Of a stretch of DNA of 64,000 nucleotides, positions 37,548 to 47,959 are shown one piece after another. The translations under genes were made by a program, and so were the position numbers. The stretch is from an uncultured Sphingomonadaceae bacterium. GTDB taxonomy: Bacteria > Pseudomonadota > Alphaproteobacteria > Sphingomonadales > Sphingomonadaceae. The notes beneath the pieces are model-generated. The model ran no database searches and had not been told where the DNA came from. It saw only the letters and a list, made by a program, of their open reading frames with translations. The DNA lies in contig CANKZR010000001.1 of assembly GCA_947488625.1 (NCBI GenBank), positions 1,178,001 to 1,242,000 of the forward strand, given 5' to 3'. The stretch's first letter is position 1; each line of letters starts with the position of its first letter.

Positions 37548-38834
37548 TTAGCGCTTGTCGAGCGGTACGTAATCGCGCTGCGTCGGGCCGGTATAAAGCT
37601 GGCGCGGACGGCCGATGACCTGGCCTGGATCGGAGATCATCTCGTTCCACTGCGCGACCCAGCCAACGGTGCGGGCAAGGGCAAACAGTGCGGTGAACAT
37701 GGTGGTCGGGAAACCGATCGCCGACAGGATCACGCCCGAGTAGAAGTCCACATTCGGGAACAGCTTCTTTTCCTGGAAGTACGGATCGTTCAACGCCATC
37801 TCTTCCAGCTTGAGGGCGGTTTCGAAGACCGGATCATTAACCTTCAGTGCGTCGAACACTTCACGCACGGTCTTCTGCATCACCGTGGCACGCGGGTCGT
37901 AGTTCTTGTAGACGCGGTGTCCGAAGCCCATGAGGCGGAACGGATCGTTCTTGTCCTTGGCGCGCTCGATATAATGCGGGATGCGATCGGGCGTTCCGAT
38001 TTCGCGCAGCATGTTGAGCGCCGCTTCATTGGCGCCACCGTGAGCCGGGCCCCACAGGCAGGCAATGCCGGCGGATATACATGCAAATGGGTTGGCTCCT
38101 GACGAACCGGCAAGCCGCACGGTGGACGTCGATGCGTTCTGCTCGTGGTCGGCATGGAGGATGAAGATCCGGTCCATCGCCTTTTCGACAGCCGGGACAA
38201 CCTCGTATTCCTCGGCAGGAACGCCGAAGGTCATGCGCAGGAAATTGCCGGTGTAGCTGAGCGAATTGTCCGGCTGCATGAACGGCTGACCCACGGCATA
38301 CTTGTATGCCCATGCCGCGATGGTGGGCATCTTGGCAATCAACCGGTGGCTCGAAATCTTGCGGTGCTCAGGATCCGAAATGTCGGTGCTGTCATGGTAG
38401 AACGACGACAGCGCTCCCACCACACCGCACATGATAGCCATGGGGTGCGCATCACGGCGGAAGCCCTGATAGAATTGCCGCATCTGATCATGCAGCATGG
38501 TGTGATAGGTGATCGTGTTGGTGAAATCGGCGTATTCGTCCTGGCTCGGAAGTTCGCCATTCAGCAGCAGATAGGCGACTTCCATGAAGCTGGAATTTTC
38601 TGCCAACTGGCCGATCGGGTAACCCCGGTGGAGCAGAACACCCTCCTGGCCGTCGATGAACGTCAGAGCACTTTCACACGACGCGGTCGACTTGTAACCC
38701 GGATCGAACGTAAACCTGTCGGTCTTGCCGTAAAGCTTTCGGATGTCGATGACATCGGGACCGCAGCTGCCTTTCAGGGTAGGGAAATCAAAATTTTCCC
38801 CGCCTACCGTCAATTCTGCCTGCTTGTCAGCCAA
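37548..38834 (-). CDS. gltA: Citrate synthase
   Basis: 428 residues, type II hexameric-class size. It condenses acetyl-CoA with oxaloacetate to start the citric acid cycle. Catalytic residues are visible in [44 protein letters not shown] and [16 protein letters not shown]. The first codon is TTG at 38834, with AAGGAG upstream, giving [12 protein letters not shown]. It lies downstream of gltX on the same strand (46 bp). Confidence 0.96.
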   Translation of the reverse strand: MADKQAELTVGGENFDFPTLKGSCGPDVIDIRKLYGKTDRFTFDPGYKSTASCESALTFIDGQEGVLLHRGYPIGQLAENSSFMEVAYLLLNGELPSQDEYADFTNTITYHTMLHDQMRQFYQGFRRDAHPMAIMCGVVGALSSFYHDSTDISDPEHRKISSHRLIAKMPTIAAWAYKYAVGQPFMQPDNSLSYTGNFLRMTFGVPAEEYEVVPAVEKAMDRIFILHADHEQNASTSTVRLAGSSGANPFACISAGIACLWGPAHGGANEAALNMLREIGTPDRIPHYIERAKDKNDPFRLMGFGHRVYKNYDPRATVMQKTVREVFDALKVNDPVFETALKLEEMALNDPYFQEKKLFPNVDFYSGVILSAIGFPTTMFTALFALARTVGWVAQWNEMISDPGQVIGRPRQLYTGPTQRDYVPLDKR

Positions 38835-38880
38835 AGCCGTTCTCCTTCAAATGTTTGCTATCGATGGTCGAGAGGTCGTC

Positions 38881-40329
38881 TCAGCCACCGGCTTGATCAT
38901 TGATCCGCGCCAGGCTCTCTTCTCGACCGAGAAGTACCAGCACGTCGAATATTCCGGGCGAAGTGGTTTGCCCCGTCAGCGCCGCGCGGAGCGGCTGCGC
39001 AAGCTTTCCGAGGCCCAGTTCGAGCTCTTGCGCATAGGCGTTCAAATTGGCCTCCAGCGCCTCGATTGTCCAGTCCGTTTCCGCCTGCAACCGTTCGAAA
39101 ATGGCGGCGAGCAGCTGGCGACCGTCTTCGTCGAGAAGTCCGGCGGCTTTTTCCGTCAGGTCCAGAGGCCGGGTCTTGAACAGGAAGGATGCCCCTTCTG
39201 CCAATTCATTCAGGTCACGCGCCCGCGTTTTCAACACCGGCATCGCTTGCGTCAACAACGCCTTGTCCGCATCTGGACCAATGAGCGGTGCCACCATTCC
39301 GGCAAGGCGCGCATCGTCAGCGGCGCGAATGTAATTGCCGTTCATGTTGAGCAGCTTCTTCATGTCGAAGCGGCTGGGCCCCTTGTTCACCGCGTCGATA
39401 TCGAACAGCGCAATCGCTTCGTCGCGACTGAATTCCTCCTGATCGCCGTGACCCCAACCAAGTCTCAGCAGGTAATTGAACAGCGTTTCGGGAAGGATGC
39501 CCATTTCGCGGTAGTCGCGCACGCCAAGAGCGCCGTGACGCTTGGATAGCTTGGCGCCATCGTTGCCGTGAATCAGCGGAACGTGCGCATAGGTCGGCTC
39601 TTCCCAGCCATCCTCGATGGCCTGACCGCCGTTGGCGCCGTTCATCGCGCGAATCACCTGGATCTGGCGGAAGGCGTTGTTCAGATGATCGTCGCCGCGG
39701 ATGATATGGGTGCAGCCCATATCCATGTCGTCCACCACGACGGCCAGCATATAGGTTGGCGAACCGTCGGCACGCAGTAGGATGAAGTCGTCGATCTCGC
39801 GATTGTCCACTTTCACGCGGCCCTGCACCGCGTCGTTGATCACGGTTTCACCACCTTCGGGCGTCTTGATACGCACGGTGAAGGGCGCGCCTTCGGCAGC
39901 CTCGGACGGATCACGATCGCGCCACCGGCCGTCGTAACGCATGGGCTGCTTAGCCGCTTTTTGCTGTTCGCGCATTTCGGCAAGTTCTTCGGACGAGGCG
40001 AAGCACTTGTAAGCATGTCCAGCCTCCAGCAGCTTCATCGCGACTTCGGCGTGGCGGTCCGCCCGCTGGCTCTGGTAAACTGCGTCGCCATCGAATTCGA
40101 GACCGAGCCAGTCGAGCCCGTCAAGGATGACGTCGATTGCTTCCTGTGTGGAGCGTTTCTTGTCCGTATCCTCGATTCGCAAGAGCGCCTTGCCGCCATA
40201 ATGGCGGGCGTACAGCCACGAGAACAATCCGGTGCGGGCATTGCCGATATGCAGGAAGCCGGTTGGACTGGGCGCGAAGCGCGTCACAACAGGACGCTGA
40301 TCCGAACCATTGCCACTCGAACTTGCCAT
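38881..40329 (-). CDS. gltX: Glutamate--tRNA ligase
   Basis: 482 residues, class I synthetase charging tRNA-Glu. The HIGH motif is in [20 protein letters not shown] and the KMSKS counterpart is [32 protein letters not shown] is typical. The C-terminal helical anticodon-binding part is complete. It is divergent from comEC with 28 bp between start codons, so the two promoters must overlap or lie inside the genes. Some bacteria carry a second, non-canonical copy that charges tRNA-Gln; sequence alone does not settle this. Confidence 0.95.
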   Translation of the reverse strand: MASSSGNGSDQRPVVTRFAPSPTGFLHIGNARTGLFSWLYARHYGGKALLRIEDTDKKRSTQEAIDVILDGLDWLGLEFDGDAVYQSQRADRHAEVAMKLLEAGHAYKCFASSEELAEMREQQKAAKQPMRYDGRWRDRDPSEAAEGAPFTVRIKTPEGGETVINDAVQGRVKVDNREIDDFILLRADGSPTYMLAVVVDDMDMGCTHIIRGDDHLNNAFRQIQVIRAMNGANGGQAIEDGWEEPTYAHVPLIHGNDGAKLSKRHGALGVRDYREMGILPETLFNYLLRLGWGHGDQEEFSRDEAIALFDIDAVNKGPSRFDMKKLLNMNGNYIRAADDARLAGMVAPLIGPDADKALLTQAMPVLKTRARDLNELAEGASFLFKTRPLDLTEKAAGLLDEDGRQLLAAIFERLQAETDWTIEALEANLNAYAQELELGLGKLAQPLRAALTGQTTSPGIFDVLVLLGREESLARINDQAGG

Positions 40330-40357
40330 ATCTGCTTGTTTCCTGTCCTATATTTCC

Positions 40358-42544
40358 ATGGCTACAAAGCATCCGCCACTGGTGCCACTGGGTGAGGAAC
40401 CGGGCGATGCTGCGCCGCAGCACACGCCTTGGCGAAAGCTGCGTGGTTTGTCCAGCGTGGCAGAGGTCGCAGAGCAGTTCCTTGCCACGTCGGGCTTCGA
40501 TCGCGGACCCTGGATGGCGGTTGCCCTGGCGACGGGAATAGGCAGCTGGTTCATCCTCGATACGCCGGCGCACTGGGTCCTTGCAATCACCACCGGATTG
40601 TTGACGGCTGTCGGTGCAGTTGCGGCATGGAAGGGACGCGAGGATCGCACTCACCTGGTCGGCGCGTTGGTGGCCTGTGGATTATTGCTGGCTTTCGGAA
40701 CGGGACTGGCGTGGTCGCGATCGGAGATGATTGGCGCCGAACCCTTCGAGCGGCCCGTGTATGATACGTTCAACGGCCGCGTGCTGGAACGGATAGAGCA
40801 GCCCGCACGCGAACGGGTAAGACTGGTGCTGGCTACCCGCCACCCTGAAACGGGCGAACCGGTGAAAGTTCGCATGAACGTGCCGAACCACGCCGATTTG
40901 GCGGACCTTGGGGAAGGGGCGATAGTGCAGGCGCAGGCACGTCTGATGCCGCCAGCCTCGCCGATGCTGCCGGGCGGATACGATTTCGCCCGCACAGCAT
41001 GGTTTGCAGGATTGGCCGCCACGGGCAGCGCGCAGGGTGAACTGCGCGTCGTCGAACCTGCGGACAACGAGGCCGATCCGATTGCAGCTCTACAGCGGCG
41101 TCTTTCCGGCCATGTGCGGGAAAATCTTGGCGGGTCGGCAGGCAGTATCGCTGCCGCCTTCGCCAGTGGAGACAGGGGTGCAATCAGCGAGGCCGACGAG
41201 GATGCCATGCGCGATGCTGGCCTCACTCATCTTCTCTCCATCAGCGGTCTGCATGTAAGTGCCGTGATAGCTGGCACCTACTTTCTGGCGATCCGTCTGC
41301 TGGCATTGTGGCCATGGCTGGTATTGCGCGTGCGCCTGCCGGTCGCGGCTGCGGGCGTGGCGGCGCTGGCTGGCATTGGCTATACCCTGCTGACGGGTGC
41401 GCAAGTCCCCACAGTGCGCAGCTGCATTGCCGCGCTGCTGGTCCTGGGCGCGCTTACGATAGGGCGGGAACCGCTTTCCTTGCGGATGGTGGCGGTGGCG
41501 GCGGTAGCGGTTATGCTTCTGTGGCCCGAAAGCCTTGTCGGCCCCAGTTTCCAGATGAGCTTCGCCGCTGTCGTCGCCATCGTCGCCCTGCACAATGCCG
41601 AACCGGTAAAGCGGTTTCTCGCGCCCAGAGAGGAAGGTCGACTGGCATATATCGGACGGCGCACGCTGATGTTGCTAATTACCGGTATGGTAATCGAGAT
41701 TGCGCTCATGCCGATCGTGTTGTTTCATTTTCACAGGGCCGGTGTCTACGGGGCGCTTGCCAATGTTATCGCCATTCCATTGGTGACATTCATATCGATG
41801 CCATTGATTGCCTTCGCGTTGGCCCTCGACCTGATCGGTGCGGGCGCTCCGGCGTGGTGGTTGGCAGGGCAATCGCTGGATCTGCTTATCGGAATTGCGC
41901 ATTTCACATCAAGCCAGCCCGGCGCGGTAAAACTCATTCCGCAGGTTAGCGGTCTCGCCTTCGCCCTGTTCGTGTCAGGCGGCCTATGGCTTGCACTTTG
42001 GCGTGGAAACGCGCGCTTGTGGGGGTTTGTACCTGCTGCGACTGCCACCGCGATGGTTTTCGCCACGCCTGTCCCCGATATCCTTGTCTCAAGCGACGGA
42101 CGGCACGTCGGGATCACGGGAGAGGGTGATAGCCTGCTGGTCCTGCGCGACACACGTAGCAGTTACACGCGGGACAATCTGCTTGAACTGGCTGGCGTGG
42201 AAGGTGAAACCGTGCCGATGGAGAACTGGCCGGGGGCCAGATGCAGCCCCGACTTTTGCGTCATCACCATAAGGCGCGGCGCGAGGGATTGGGACATATT
42301 GATGAGCCGCAGCCGCAATATCGTGGGCGAACGCGCACTTGCGGCTGCATGCGAGCGCGCAGACATCGTTATCTCGGATCGCTGGTTGCCAAGGAGTTGT
42401 TCACCGAGATGGCTGAAGGCCGATAACCGTATGCTTTCGCGAACGGGAGGTCTGTCGATCGTGCTGGGTGAAGAACCCCGGATCCGCAGTGTTGCAGATA
42501 CGCAGGGCCAACATGGATGGTGGCGCGGGCGGCCCGACGATTGA
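40358..42544 (+). CDS. comEC: ComEC/Rec2-family membrane protein
   Basis: 728 residues. ComEC forms the inner-membrane channel for DNA uptake in competent bacteria. The N-terminal membrane pair and the DUF4131-like beta region (PFERPVYDTFNGRVLERIEQ) are followed by the competence domain with LTHLLSISGLHVSAVIAGTY and AGIGYTLLTGAQVPTVRSCI. The C-terminal 150 residues resemble a metallo-beta-lactamase tail (ILVSSDGRHVGITGEGDSLL) but have no HxHxDH metal motif. I chose ATG 40358 (MATKHPPL). No other competence gene is in the window, so a role in transformation is not shown. Confidence 0.88.
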   Translation: MATKHPPLVPLGEEPGDAAPQHTPWRKLRGLSSVAEVAEQFLATSGFDRGPWMAVALATGIGSWFILDTPAHWVLAITTGLLTAVGAVAAWKGREDRTHLVGALVACGLLLAFGTGLAWSRSEMIGAEPFERPVYDTFNGRVLERIEQPARERVRLVLATRHPETGEPVKVRMNVPNHADLADLGEGAIVQAQARLMPPASPMLPGGYDFARTAWFAGLAATGSAQGELRVVEPADNEADPIAALQRRLSGHVRENLGGSAGSIAAAFASGDRGAISEADEDAMRDAGLTHLLSISGLHVSAVIAGTYFLAIRLLALWPWLVLRVRLPVAAAGVAALAGIGYTLLTGAQVPTVRSCIAALLVLGALTIGREPLSLRMVAVAAVAVMLLWPESLVGPSFQMSFAAVVAIVALHNAEPVKRFLAPREEGRLAYIGRRTLMLLITGMVIEIALMPIVLFHFHRAGVYGALANVIAIPLVTFISMPLIAFALALDLIGAGAPAWWLAGQSLDLLIGIAHFTSSQPGAVKLIPQVSGLAFALFVSGGLWLALWRGNARLWGFVPAATATAMVFATPVPDILVSSDGRHVGITGEGDSLLVLRDTRSSYTRDNLLELAGVEGETVPMENWPGARCSPDFCVITIRRGARDWDILMSRSRNIVGERALAAACERADIVISDRWLPRSCSPRWLKADNRMLSRTGGLSIVLGEEPRIRSVADTQGQHGWWRGRPDD

Positions 42545-42561
42545 CGCGAGCGGATACAGAA

Positions 42562-42589
42562 AGGGCGGCATCCCTGCAGATGCCGCCCT
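42562..42589. terminator. Terminator-like hairpin between comEC and lexA
   Basis: AGGGCGGCAT (42562-42571) and ATGCCGCCCT (42580-42589) pair perfectly around an eight-base loop. On the minus strand the stem is followed by TTCTG; on the plus strand only a weak T-run follows. It lies between converging stops and most likely ends lexA transcripts. Confidence 0.65.
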
Positions 42590-42614
42590 AATCGTTTCGC
42601 ACGTTCGAGGGATT

Positions 42615-43286
42615 TTAGTGATACCGCCGCAGCAAGCCTGCAAGCTTGCCCTGGACCTGCACCTGTCGGTCCTCGTAAACCTGGGGATCATAAGCGGCGT
42701 TGGCTGGATCGAGACGTATCTTGCCACCGTCATGATAAAGATACTTCAGCGTCGCTTCCTCGTCATTGACGAGGGCGACCACGATATCACCGTCACGCGC
42801 CGTGTCGGCCTTTTTCACCAGCGCGAAATCGCCGTCGAAAATACCAGCTTCGACCATGGAATCGCCCGAAACCTCAAGCGCGTAATGTTCACCCGAACCC
42901 AGCAGGGCTGCAGGAACGGGCAGTGTCTGGCTATCTTCCAATGCCTCTATAGGGACACCGGCAGCAATACGGCCATGCAACGGAATCTGGATCACATCGT
43001 TGGCAGGTTCCGGCTGACTGGCGGGAGGCGTGGTGACCTTGGCCACTGCTTCCACGCCCTTACTGCCGAGGTTTTCCGGCATCTTGACCACTTCCAACGC
43101 GCGGGCGCGATTGGGCAGGCGGCGGATGAAGCCACGTTCTTCCAAAGCAGAGATCAGGCGGTGAACACCGGACTTGCTCTTCAGATCAAGCGCTTCCTTC
43201 ATCTCTTCGAAACTGGGAGAAATCCCGCTGTCTTCAAGACGACGGTTAATGAACAGCAGCAATTCGTGTTGCTTGGCAGTAAGCAT
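42615..43286 (-). CDS. lexA: LexA repressor
   Basis: 223 residues. LexA represses DNA-damage genes and cleaves itself when RecA filaments form. The N-terminal winged helix ([40 protein letters not shown]) is followed by the cleavage site region AAGVPIEA (Ala-Gly bond), the catalytic serine in [10 protein letters not shown] and the lysine in [13 protein letters not shown] 43286 has AGGGG 8 bases upstream. The promoter region carries an alphaproteobacterial SOS box, indicating autorepression. It lies downstream of moeA on the same strand. Confidence 0.96.
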   Translation of the reverse strand: MLTAKQHELLLFINRRLEDSGISPSFEEMKEALDLKSKSGVHRLISALEERGFIRRLPNRARALEVVKMPENLGSKGVEAVAKVTTPPASQPEPANDVIQIPLHGRIAAGVPIEALEDSQTLPVPAALLGSGEHYALEVSGDSMVEAGIFDGDFALVKKADTARDGDIVVALVNDEEATLKYLYHDGGKIRLDPANAAYDPQVYEDRQVQVQGKLAGLLRRYH

Positions 43287-43317
43287 GGGCAAGCCCCTCA
43301 TCAATGTTCCATTATGG

Positions 43318-43332
43318 GAACGAATAAGGAAC
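43318..43332 (-). promoter_or_regulatory. SOS box (LexA operator)
   Basis: On the minus strand the sequence reads GTTCCTTATTCGTTC, a perfect match to the alphaproteobacterial LexA operator GTTC-N7-GTTC. It sits 31 bp before the lexA start. A neighbouring dyad GTTCC-N6-GGAAC (43306-43321) shares one half-site, so two overlapping binding modes are possible. Confidence 0.85.
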
Positions 43333-43356
43333 AATTAAGAAACAGATTCGCGCAAG

Positions 43357-44562
43357 TCAAGCGATACCGCCATTTTGGATGCGATAGCAGTTCACCATAT
43401 CGCCAGGCTTCGTTGCAGGCGCATCAATGTCTCGGCGGATCAGCACATCAGCCGCAGCAAGGGCGCGTAGCGCGCTGCTATCCTGCTCGTCGACCAGGGT
43501 GACACCGCCATCGACTGTGCGACCGCGCAAGAACTCGGTCCGGCTGCCGCCTGCTGGCAGAGGATCGACACAAGGGGTCGGTATCGCATGCGCAAACCTT
43601 GTGCTCGCTCCGGCCATTGTTCGCAGCAAAGGGAGCAGGAACAGGTAGGCGGTTACGTAACTGGAAACCGGATTGCCAGGCAGGCCGACGATCATCTGCT
43701 TGCCGCGCTGCGCCACCATGAGCGGCTTTCCCGGCTTGATCGACACGCGCCAGAAATCGATCGTTGCACCCCATCGCTCCAGCGCCGGTTGAACGAGATC
43801 GTGATCCCCAACCGATGCGCCGCCGCTGGTTACAATGACATCGGCACCAGATGCCTGGTCCAGTCCATCAAGAATGGCTTCCATCGTATCTCGAACAGGA
43901 CCGATGCGCCGAACGTTCGAAATGAAGGGGCGGGCAAGGGCAGCGATGGCGGGGCCGTTGCTGGCGGGTAGCTGGTGCGGGCCGCAATTTACCGGATCGG
44001 CGCTCAACTCATCACCGCTGTCGAGAACGGCGAGCGAAGGCTGTCGATGCATTGGCAGAGTGCCATGCCCACCGGATATCGCCAAAGCCAGCTGGGCAGG
44101 GCCGATCGCGGTGCCGCTCCTCAGAAGAACATCGCCGTCGGCAAAATCGAAGCCGGCGCGGCGGATATGGCGCGCTGTCGGTTCGCCTTCGCCATTCAGT
44201 GAAACCATTTCGCCATCGCGCGCAGCGTTTTCCTGCAACAGGACGGCACCTGCGCCACGGGGCATATGGGCACCTGTTGAAATGCGCACGGCTTCGCCTG
44301 TGGCAAGTGTGGCTTCGAAAGGATGCCCCGCAGCGCTCTCACCCACCAGGCACCAGGGGCCGCGCACATCGCTTTCCGCCATCGCATAGCCATCCATGGC
44401 GGACAGATCGGCCATGGGATGCGTGCGCTGCGCCAACAGGTCCTGCGCCAGGTATCGTCCGACCGCCTCTGCCACGTCGACCTGTTCAACCGGCAGGAGA
44501 GTGGCAAGGGCGCACAAACGTTCCTGCGCCTGCTCCAGCGGTATGGGTTTGGGCGGTGCCAT
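43357..44562 (-). CDS. moeA: Molybdopterin molybdenumtransferase
   Basis: 401 residues. MoeA inserts molybdate into adenylated molybdopterin. Characteristic pieces are HPMADLSAMDGYAMAESDVR, ISTGAHMPRGAGAVLLQENA, VLDSGDELSA, VTSGGASVGDHDLV and IVGLPGNPVSSYVTAYLF. I chose ATG 44562 (MAPPKPIPLEQAQERL), 7 bp after the moaC stop; the longer frame lies inside moaC. It forms a unit with moaC. Confidence 0.94.
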   Translation of the reverse strand: MAPPKPIPLEQAQERLCALATLLPVEQVDVAEAVGRYLAQDLLAQRTHPMADLSAMDGYAMAESDVRGPWCLVGESAAGHPFEATLATGEAVRISTGAHMPRGAGAVLLQENAARDGEMVSLNGEGEPTARHIRRAGFDFADGDVLLRSGTAIGPAQLALAISGGHGTLPMHRQPSLAVLDSGDELSADPVNCGPHQLPASNGPAIAALARPFISNVRRIGPVRDTMEAILDGLDQASGADVIVTSGGASVGDHDLVQPALERWGATIDFWRVSIKPGKPLMVAQRGKQMIVGLPGNPVSSYVTAYLFLLPLLRTMAGASTRFAHAIPTPCVDPLPAGGSRTEFLRGRTVDGGVTLVDEQDSSALRALAAADVLIRRDIDAPATKPGDMVNCYRIQNGGIA

Positions 44563-44569
44563 CGCAGCC

Positions 44570-45040
44570 TTATTCCGCGCGCCAGTCGCCACTTTTCCCG
44601 CCGGTTTTTTCCAGCAGGCGGACGTGTTCGATGACCATGCCCTTTTCCAGCGCCTTCGCCATGTCATACAGGGTAAGCAGGGCTATGGACGCAGCGGTAA
44701 GCGCTTCCATCTCCACTCCGGTCTTGCCGGTAAGCGCTGCTTTCGCAGTGACTTCCACCGCATCGTCGACAAAAACAAAGTCCACGCTGACCGTATCCAA
44801 GGTAAGTGGATGGCACAGCGGAATGAGATCGCCCGTCTTCTTGGCCGCCATGATCCCGGCAATACGCGCTGCTGACAGCACGTCACCCTTCGGCCCGCTT
44901 CCATCTCGCACCGCTGCAAGCGTCGCTGGCGCCATGCGGATACGTCCCGCAGCGGTAGCACTGCGCACGGTCTCGGGCTTTCCGCCCACATTCACCATGC
45001 GCGCGGCGCCCTTGTCGTCGAGATGTGTAAGATCGCTCAT
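44570..45040 (-). CDS. moaC: Cyclic pyranopterin monophosphate synthase
   Basis: 156 residues. MoaC makes cyclic pyranopterin monophosphate in molybdenum cofactor synthesis together with MoaA. Conserved segments are [55 protein letters not shown] and the C-terminal [12 protein letters not shown]. No Shine-Dalgarno box is visible; instead a perfect hairpin ends 2 bases before the ATG. moaA is not in the window. Confidence 0.94.
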   Translation of the reverse strand: MSDLTHLDDKGAARMVNVGGKPETVRSATAAGRIRMAPATLAAVRDGSGPKGDVLSAARIAGIMAAKKTGDLIPLCHPLTLDTVSVDFVFVDDAVEVTAKAALTGKTGVEMEALTAASIALLTLYDMAKALEKGMVIEHVRLLEKTGGKSGDWRAE

Positions 45041-45042
45041 GC

Positions 45043-45065
45043 GGGCGATCTATCGCAGATCGCCC
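45043..45065 (-). promoter_or_regulatory. Hairpin directly before moaC start
   Basis: GGGCGATC (45043-45050) and GATCGCCC (45058-45065) form a perfect 8-bp stem with a 7-base loop, ending 2 bases before the moaC ATG. It occupies the place of the ribosome-binding site and lacks a following U-run, so a role in translation is as likely as termination of the upstream gene. Confidence 0.45.
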
Positions 45066-45079
45066 GACGGGAGCAACGT

Positions 45080-45460
45080 TTAGCTGCGCAGGCTTTGTGG
45101 TACCTTGCCGCCATTATCGGCCAGCTTGTCCATCACGTGCTGGTGCAGAGCGATATTCTCTTCCGCCTTGCCGGAATAATCGTTGTCGCCCAATTCGTTC
45201 GCCAGTTCCTTGCGATTTTCGTAGCTGGGATCGAGCCCCACGAGTTTCATCAGATCGACGATCGAGGTGCGCCAGTTGAGTTTGTCCGCGCCGTCCATTG
45301 CATCGAGACGCGCTTCGACGTCGACTTCGCTGATAGGCGCGCCCTTGGCCTGAGCGCGACCAAATCCGCCAGAGCCGGGGTTTGCCGTGGTTTTCGGCGC
45401 TTCCTGCGCTTGCGCTTCCTTGCCGAAAATCGCGTCTTTAATGGAACTGAAAATACCCAT
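45080..45460 (-). CDS. DUF3597 family protein
   Basis: 126 residues. A short N-terminal helix MGIFSSIKDAIFGKEAQAQE is followed by a glycine- and alanine-rich linker. The conserved domain follows: EARLDAMDGADKLNWRTSIV, DLMKLVGLDPSYENRKELAN, then ELGDNDYSGKAEENIALHQH. It resembles DUF3597/LysM-associated domains of unknown role. The ATG at 45460 has GAAGGGG just upstream. It sits between trpC and moaC with intergenic gaps on both sides, so it may be its own unit. Confidence 0.8.
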   Translation of the reverse strand: MGIFSSIKDAIFGKEAQAQEAPKTTANPGSGGFGRAQAKGAPISEVDVEARLDAMDGADKLNWRTSIVDLMKLVGLDPSYENRKELANELGDNDYSGKAEENIALHQHVMDKLADNGGKVPQSLRS

Positions 45461-45541
45461 TGGTGTCCCCTTCACAGGATTGCCCGACGTTCATCGCCGC
45501 TTTCGTGTGCAACATGCGGCGCAACCATGCCTGGGGCAAGC

Positions 45542-46330
45542 TTAACCTTGCAGCAATTTCCGTGTCGCAGCTTCTACATCGGCCTGTCGCATCAGGCTCT
45601 CTCCGACAAGGAAGCAGCGTACGCCTGACCGGGATAGCCGCAAGCAGTCGGTATGGGAGTTGATACCGCTTTCGCCGACCAGCAGGGCTCCTTCGGGCGC
45701 TAGCGGCGCAAGGCGCTCGGTCGTGCGCAGGTCCGTGGTGAAAGTCTTGAGGTCACGGTTGTTCACGCCGATCAATCGTGACGAGAGTTTGGTAGCGGCG
45801 CGCTCCAGCTCCCTCTCGTCATGCACTTCGACCAGAACATCCATTCCGTAATCGATCGCGGCAGCTTCGATCTCAGCCATCAGTGCATCGTCAAGCGCGG
45901 CGACGATAATAAGGATAGCGTCGGCAGCGAGAGCGCGGCTTTCGGCCACCTGCCAGGTGTCCACCATAAAGTCCTTGCGCAATACCGGAAGCGCACACGA
46001 TGCACGGGCATCGCTGAGGTAATCCTCGTGCCCCTGAAAATAGGGTTCATCGGTGAGGACGGACAGGCACGCCGCGCCGCCACTGGCATAATCCATCGCG
46101 TGCTGGTGCGGACGGAAGTCGGCCCGGATCAGACCTTTCGATGGTGATGCTTTCTTGATTTCGGCAACGAGGCCGAAGCCATTGGCAGACTTCTCTTCCA
46201 GGGCGCGGCGAAATCCACGCGGGGGCGCGGCGGCGCTAGCCAGTTGCTCCAAATCGGCCTGCGTTCTGGCTCCCTTGCGGACGCGCACTTCCTCTCGCTT
46301 GGTTGCGCAGATTTCTTCCAGCTTGTTCAT
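45542..46330 (-). CDS. trpC: Indole-3-glycerol phosphate synthase
   Basis: 262 residues, a standalone TrpC (not fused to TrpF). It closes the indole ring in tryptophan synthesis. Conserved parts are [70 protein letters not shown] and [18 protein letters not shown] chose ATG 46330, which overlaps the trpD stop by ATGA. The preceding in-frame ATG at 46351 lies inside trpD. Confidence 0.95.
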   Translation of the reverse strand: MNKLEEICATKREEVRVRKGARTQADLEQLASAAAPPRGFRRALEEKSANGFGLVAEIKKASPSKGLIRADFRPHQHAMDYASGGAACLSVLTDEPYFQGHEDYLSDARASCALPVLRKDFMVDTWQVAESRALAADAILIIVAALDDALMAEIEAAAIDYGMDVLVEVHDERELERAATKLSSRLIGVNNRDLKTFTTDLRTTERLAPLAPEGALLVGESGINSHTDCLRLSRSGVRCFLVGESLMRQADVEAATRKLLQG

Positions 46331-47319
46331 TTCGCTGCCGCAATCCAGCAATCCAGAAGCGCCTTGGCCAGTCCCTTGTCCAAGGCCTCAGCCGCTTCTT
46401 CCACGCCTTCCTCCCAGCTATCAACTTCCCCTGCCACCATCAGCGAGCCTGCAGCGTTGAACAGCACGGCATCGCGGTAAGGTCCGGGCGTGCCCATCAG
46501 CAGCGCTTCGAGCGCTCTGGCATTATGCTCGGCATCGCCGCCGCGGATCGCTTCGACAGGGGCGTGGGGCAGGCCCGCATCTTCGGCAAGCACACGGCGC
46601 ATCAGCACTTCGCGCCCCTGCACGTCTGCCACCTCGTTGCCTTCATCCAGGCTAAGCTCGTCCAGCCCTTCATCGCCAGAGACGATGAAGGTCCGCTCGG
46701 TCCCCAGCCTTGCCATCGCATCAGCATATATCGGCACATAGGCAGGGCGTGCGATACCGATTAGCTGACGGCGCACCCGAGCGGGGTTGGACAGTGGGCC
46801 CATGAGGTTGAAAATCGTACGCTTCGCCAGCTTCTGCCGGATGGGCTGGATACGCGCCATCGCAGGATGGTGGTTCTTGGCGAAAAGAAAGCAGATACCG
46901 ATCTCGCGCAAGGTATGTTCGGCAGTCCGGCCCGCTGCATCCATATCGAGGCCGAGCGCCTCGAGCGTATCGGCAGCACCTGCCTTTGAACTTGCCGCAC
47001 GGTTACCATGCTTGGCAACCGGTACGCCGCAGGCCGCCACCACCAGGCTGACCGCTGTCGAGACGTTCAACGTATGATGGCCGTCGCCGCCCGTACCACA
47101 AACGTCGATAGCGTTATCGGGCGCGTCTATGGGGATAAGCCGTTCGCGCATGGCGCGCGCTGCGCCGGTAATTTCTTCCGCCCGTTCGCCGCGATCGGAC
47201 AGGTCGGAGAGGAAGCGTGCAATCTCATCGTCGGCGGGCTTGCCATCCAGCATGGCGCCAAAGGCGACTTCGGCGTCCTCTTCGGTAAGCGGGTGATCGA
47301 CAGGGGGAAGCACGCTCAT
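46327..47319 (-). CDS. trpD: Anthranilate phosphoribosyltransferase
   Basis: 330 residues. It transfers phosphoribosyl to anthranilate. The PRPP-binding [16 protein letters not shown] and [20 protein letters not shown] are typical, followed by [20 protein letters not shown] and [13 protein letters not shown] 47319 overlaps the trpG stop by ATGA and its own stop overlaps trpC by ATGA, so G, D and C are translationally coupled. Confidence 0.95.
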   Translation of the reverse strand: MSVLPPVDHPLTEEDAEVAFGAMLDGKPADDEIARFLSDLSDRGERAEEITGAARAMRERLIPIDAPDNAIDVCGTGGDGHHTLNVSTAVSLVVAACGVPVAKHGNRAASSKAGAADTLEALGLDMDAAGRTAEHTLREIGICFLFAKNHHPAMARIQPIRQKLAKRTIFNLMGPLSNPARVRRQLIGIARPAYVPIYADAMARLGTERTFIVSGDEGLDELSLDEGNEVADVQGREVLMRRVLAEDAGLPHAPVEAIRGGDAEHNARALEALLMGTPGPYRDAVLFNAAGSLMVAGEVDSWEEGVEEAAEALDKGLAKALLDCWIAAAK

Positions 47320-47930
47320 GCCGGTACCTTCGCAGTTACGCCGCAGATTGCGCAAAAATTGGCGAGCAGATCGTGACCGTACTGGGTGGCGATGCTCTCG
47401 GGATGGAACTGCACGCCGTGAATGGGCAATTGCGCATGGCGAAACCCCATGACCGAAGTTCCATCCAGACCCGGTGTTTCGCTGGTGGCGTTCACCACCA
47501 GGCAGTCGGGGATGTTTTCGACAACCAACGAGTGATAGCGGGTCGCGGTGAATGGCGAGGGCAGCCCGGCAAATACGCCGGTATCGTCATGATCGACGGG
47601 CGAGGTCTTGCCGTGCATCAGCCCGCCGCGCACGACCTTGCCGCCAAAATGCTGACCAATCGCCTGGTGCCCCAGGCATACGCCCAACAACGGGCGGGCC
47701 ATATCGGCGCAAGCGGCCACCAGGTCCAGGCTAATGCCCGCTTCGTTGGGGGTGCAAGGACCGGGAGAGATCAGAATACCCGCAGCGCCGGTGTCCAGGG
47801 CTTCTTGCGCGGAGATTGCGTCATTGCGCACCACGTCCACCTTCGCGCCCAACTCCATCAGGTAATGGACAAGGTTGAAGGTGAAGCTGTCGTAGTTGTC
47901 GACAACAAGGATATCCGGCGTTTCGCTCAT
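47316..47930 (-). CDS. trpG: Anthranilate synthase component II (glutamine amidotransferase)
   Basis: 204 residues. TrpG supplies ammonia to TrpE. It has [19 protein letters not shown], the oxyanion [12 protein letters not shown], the nucleophile cysteine in [17 protein letters not shown], and His/Glu in [16 protein letters not shown] chose ATG 47930. It is separated from trpE by two unrelated genes, and pip lies 65 bp upstream across a tandem repeat. Confidence 0.95.
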   Translation of the reverse strand: MSETPDILVVDNYDSFTFNLVHYLMELGAKVDVVRNDAISAQEALDTGAAGILISPGPCTPNEAGISLDLVAACADMARPLLGVCLGHQAIGQHFGGKVVRGGLMHGKTSPVDHDDTGVFAGLPSPFTATRYHSLVVENIPDCLVVNATSETPGLDGTSVMGFRHAQLPIHGVQFHPESIATQYGHDLLANFCAICGVTAKVPA

Positions 47931-47959
47931 GCGCGTGCCTTTGCCTTTCACAGTCTGTC

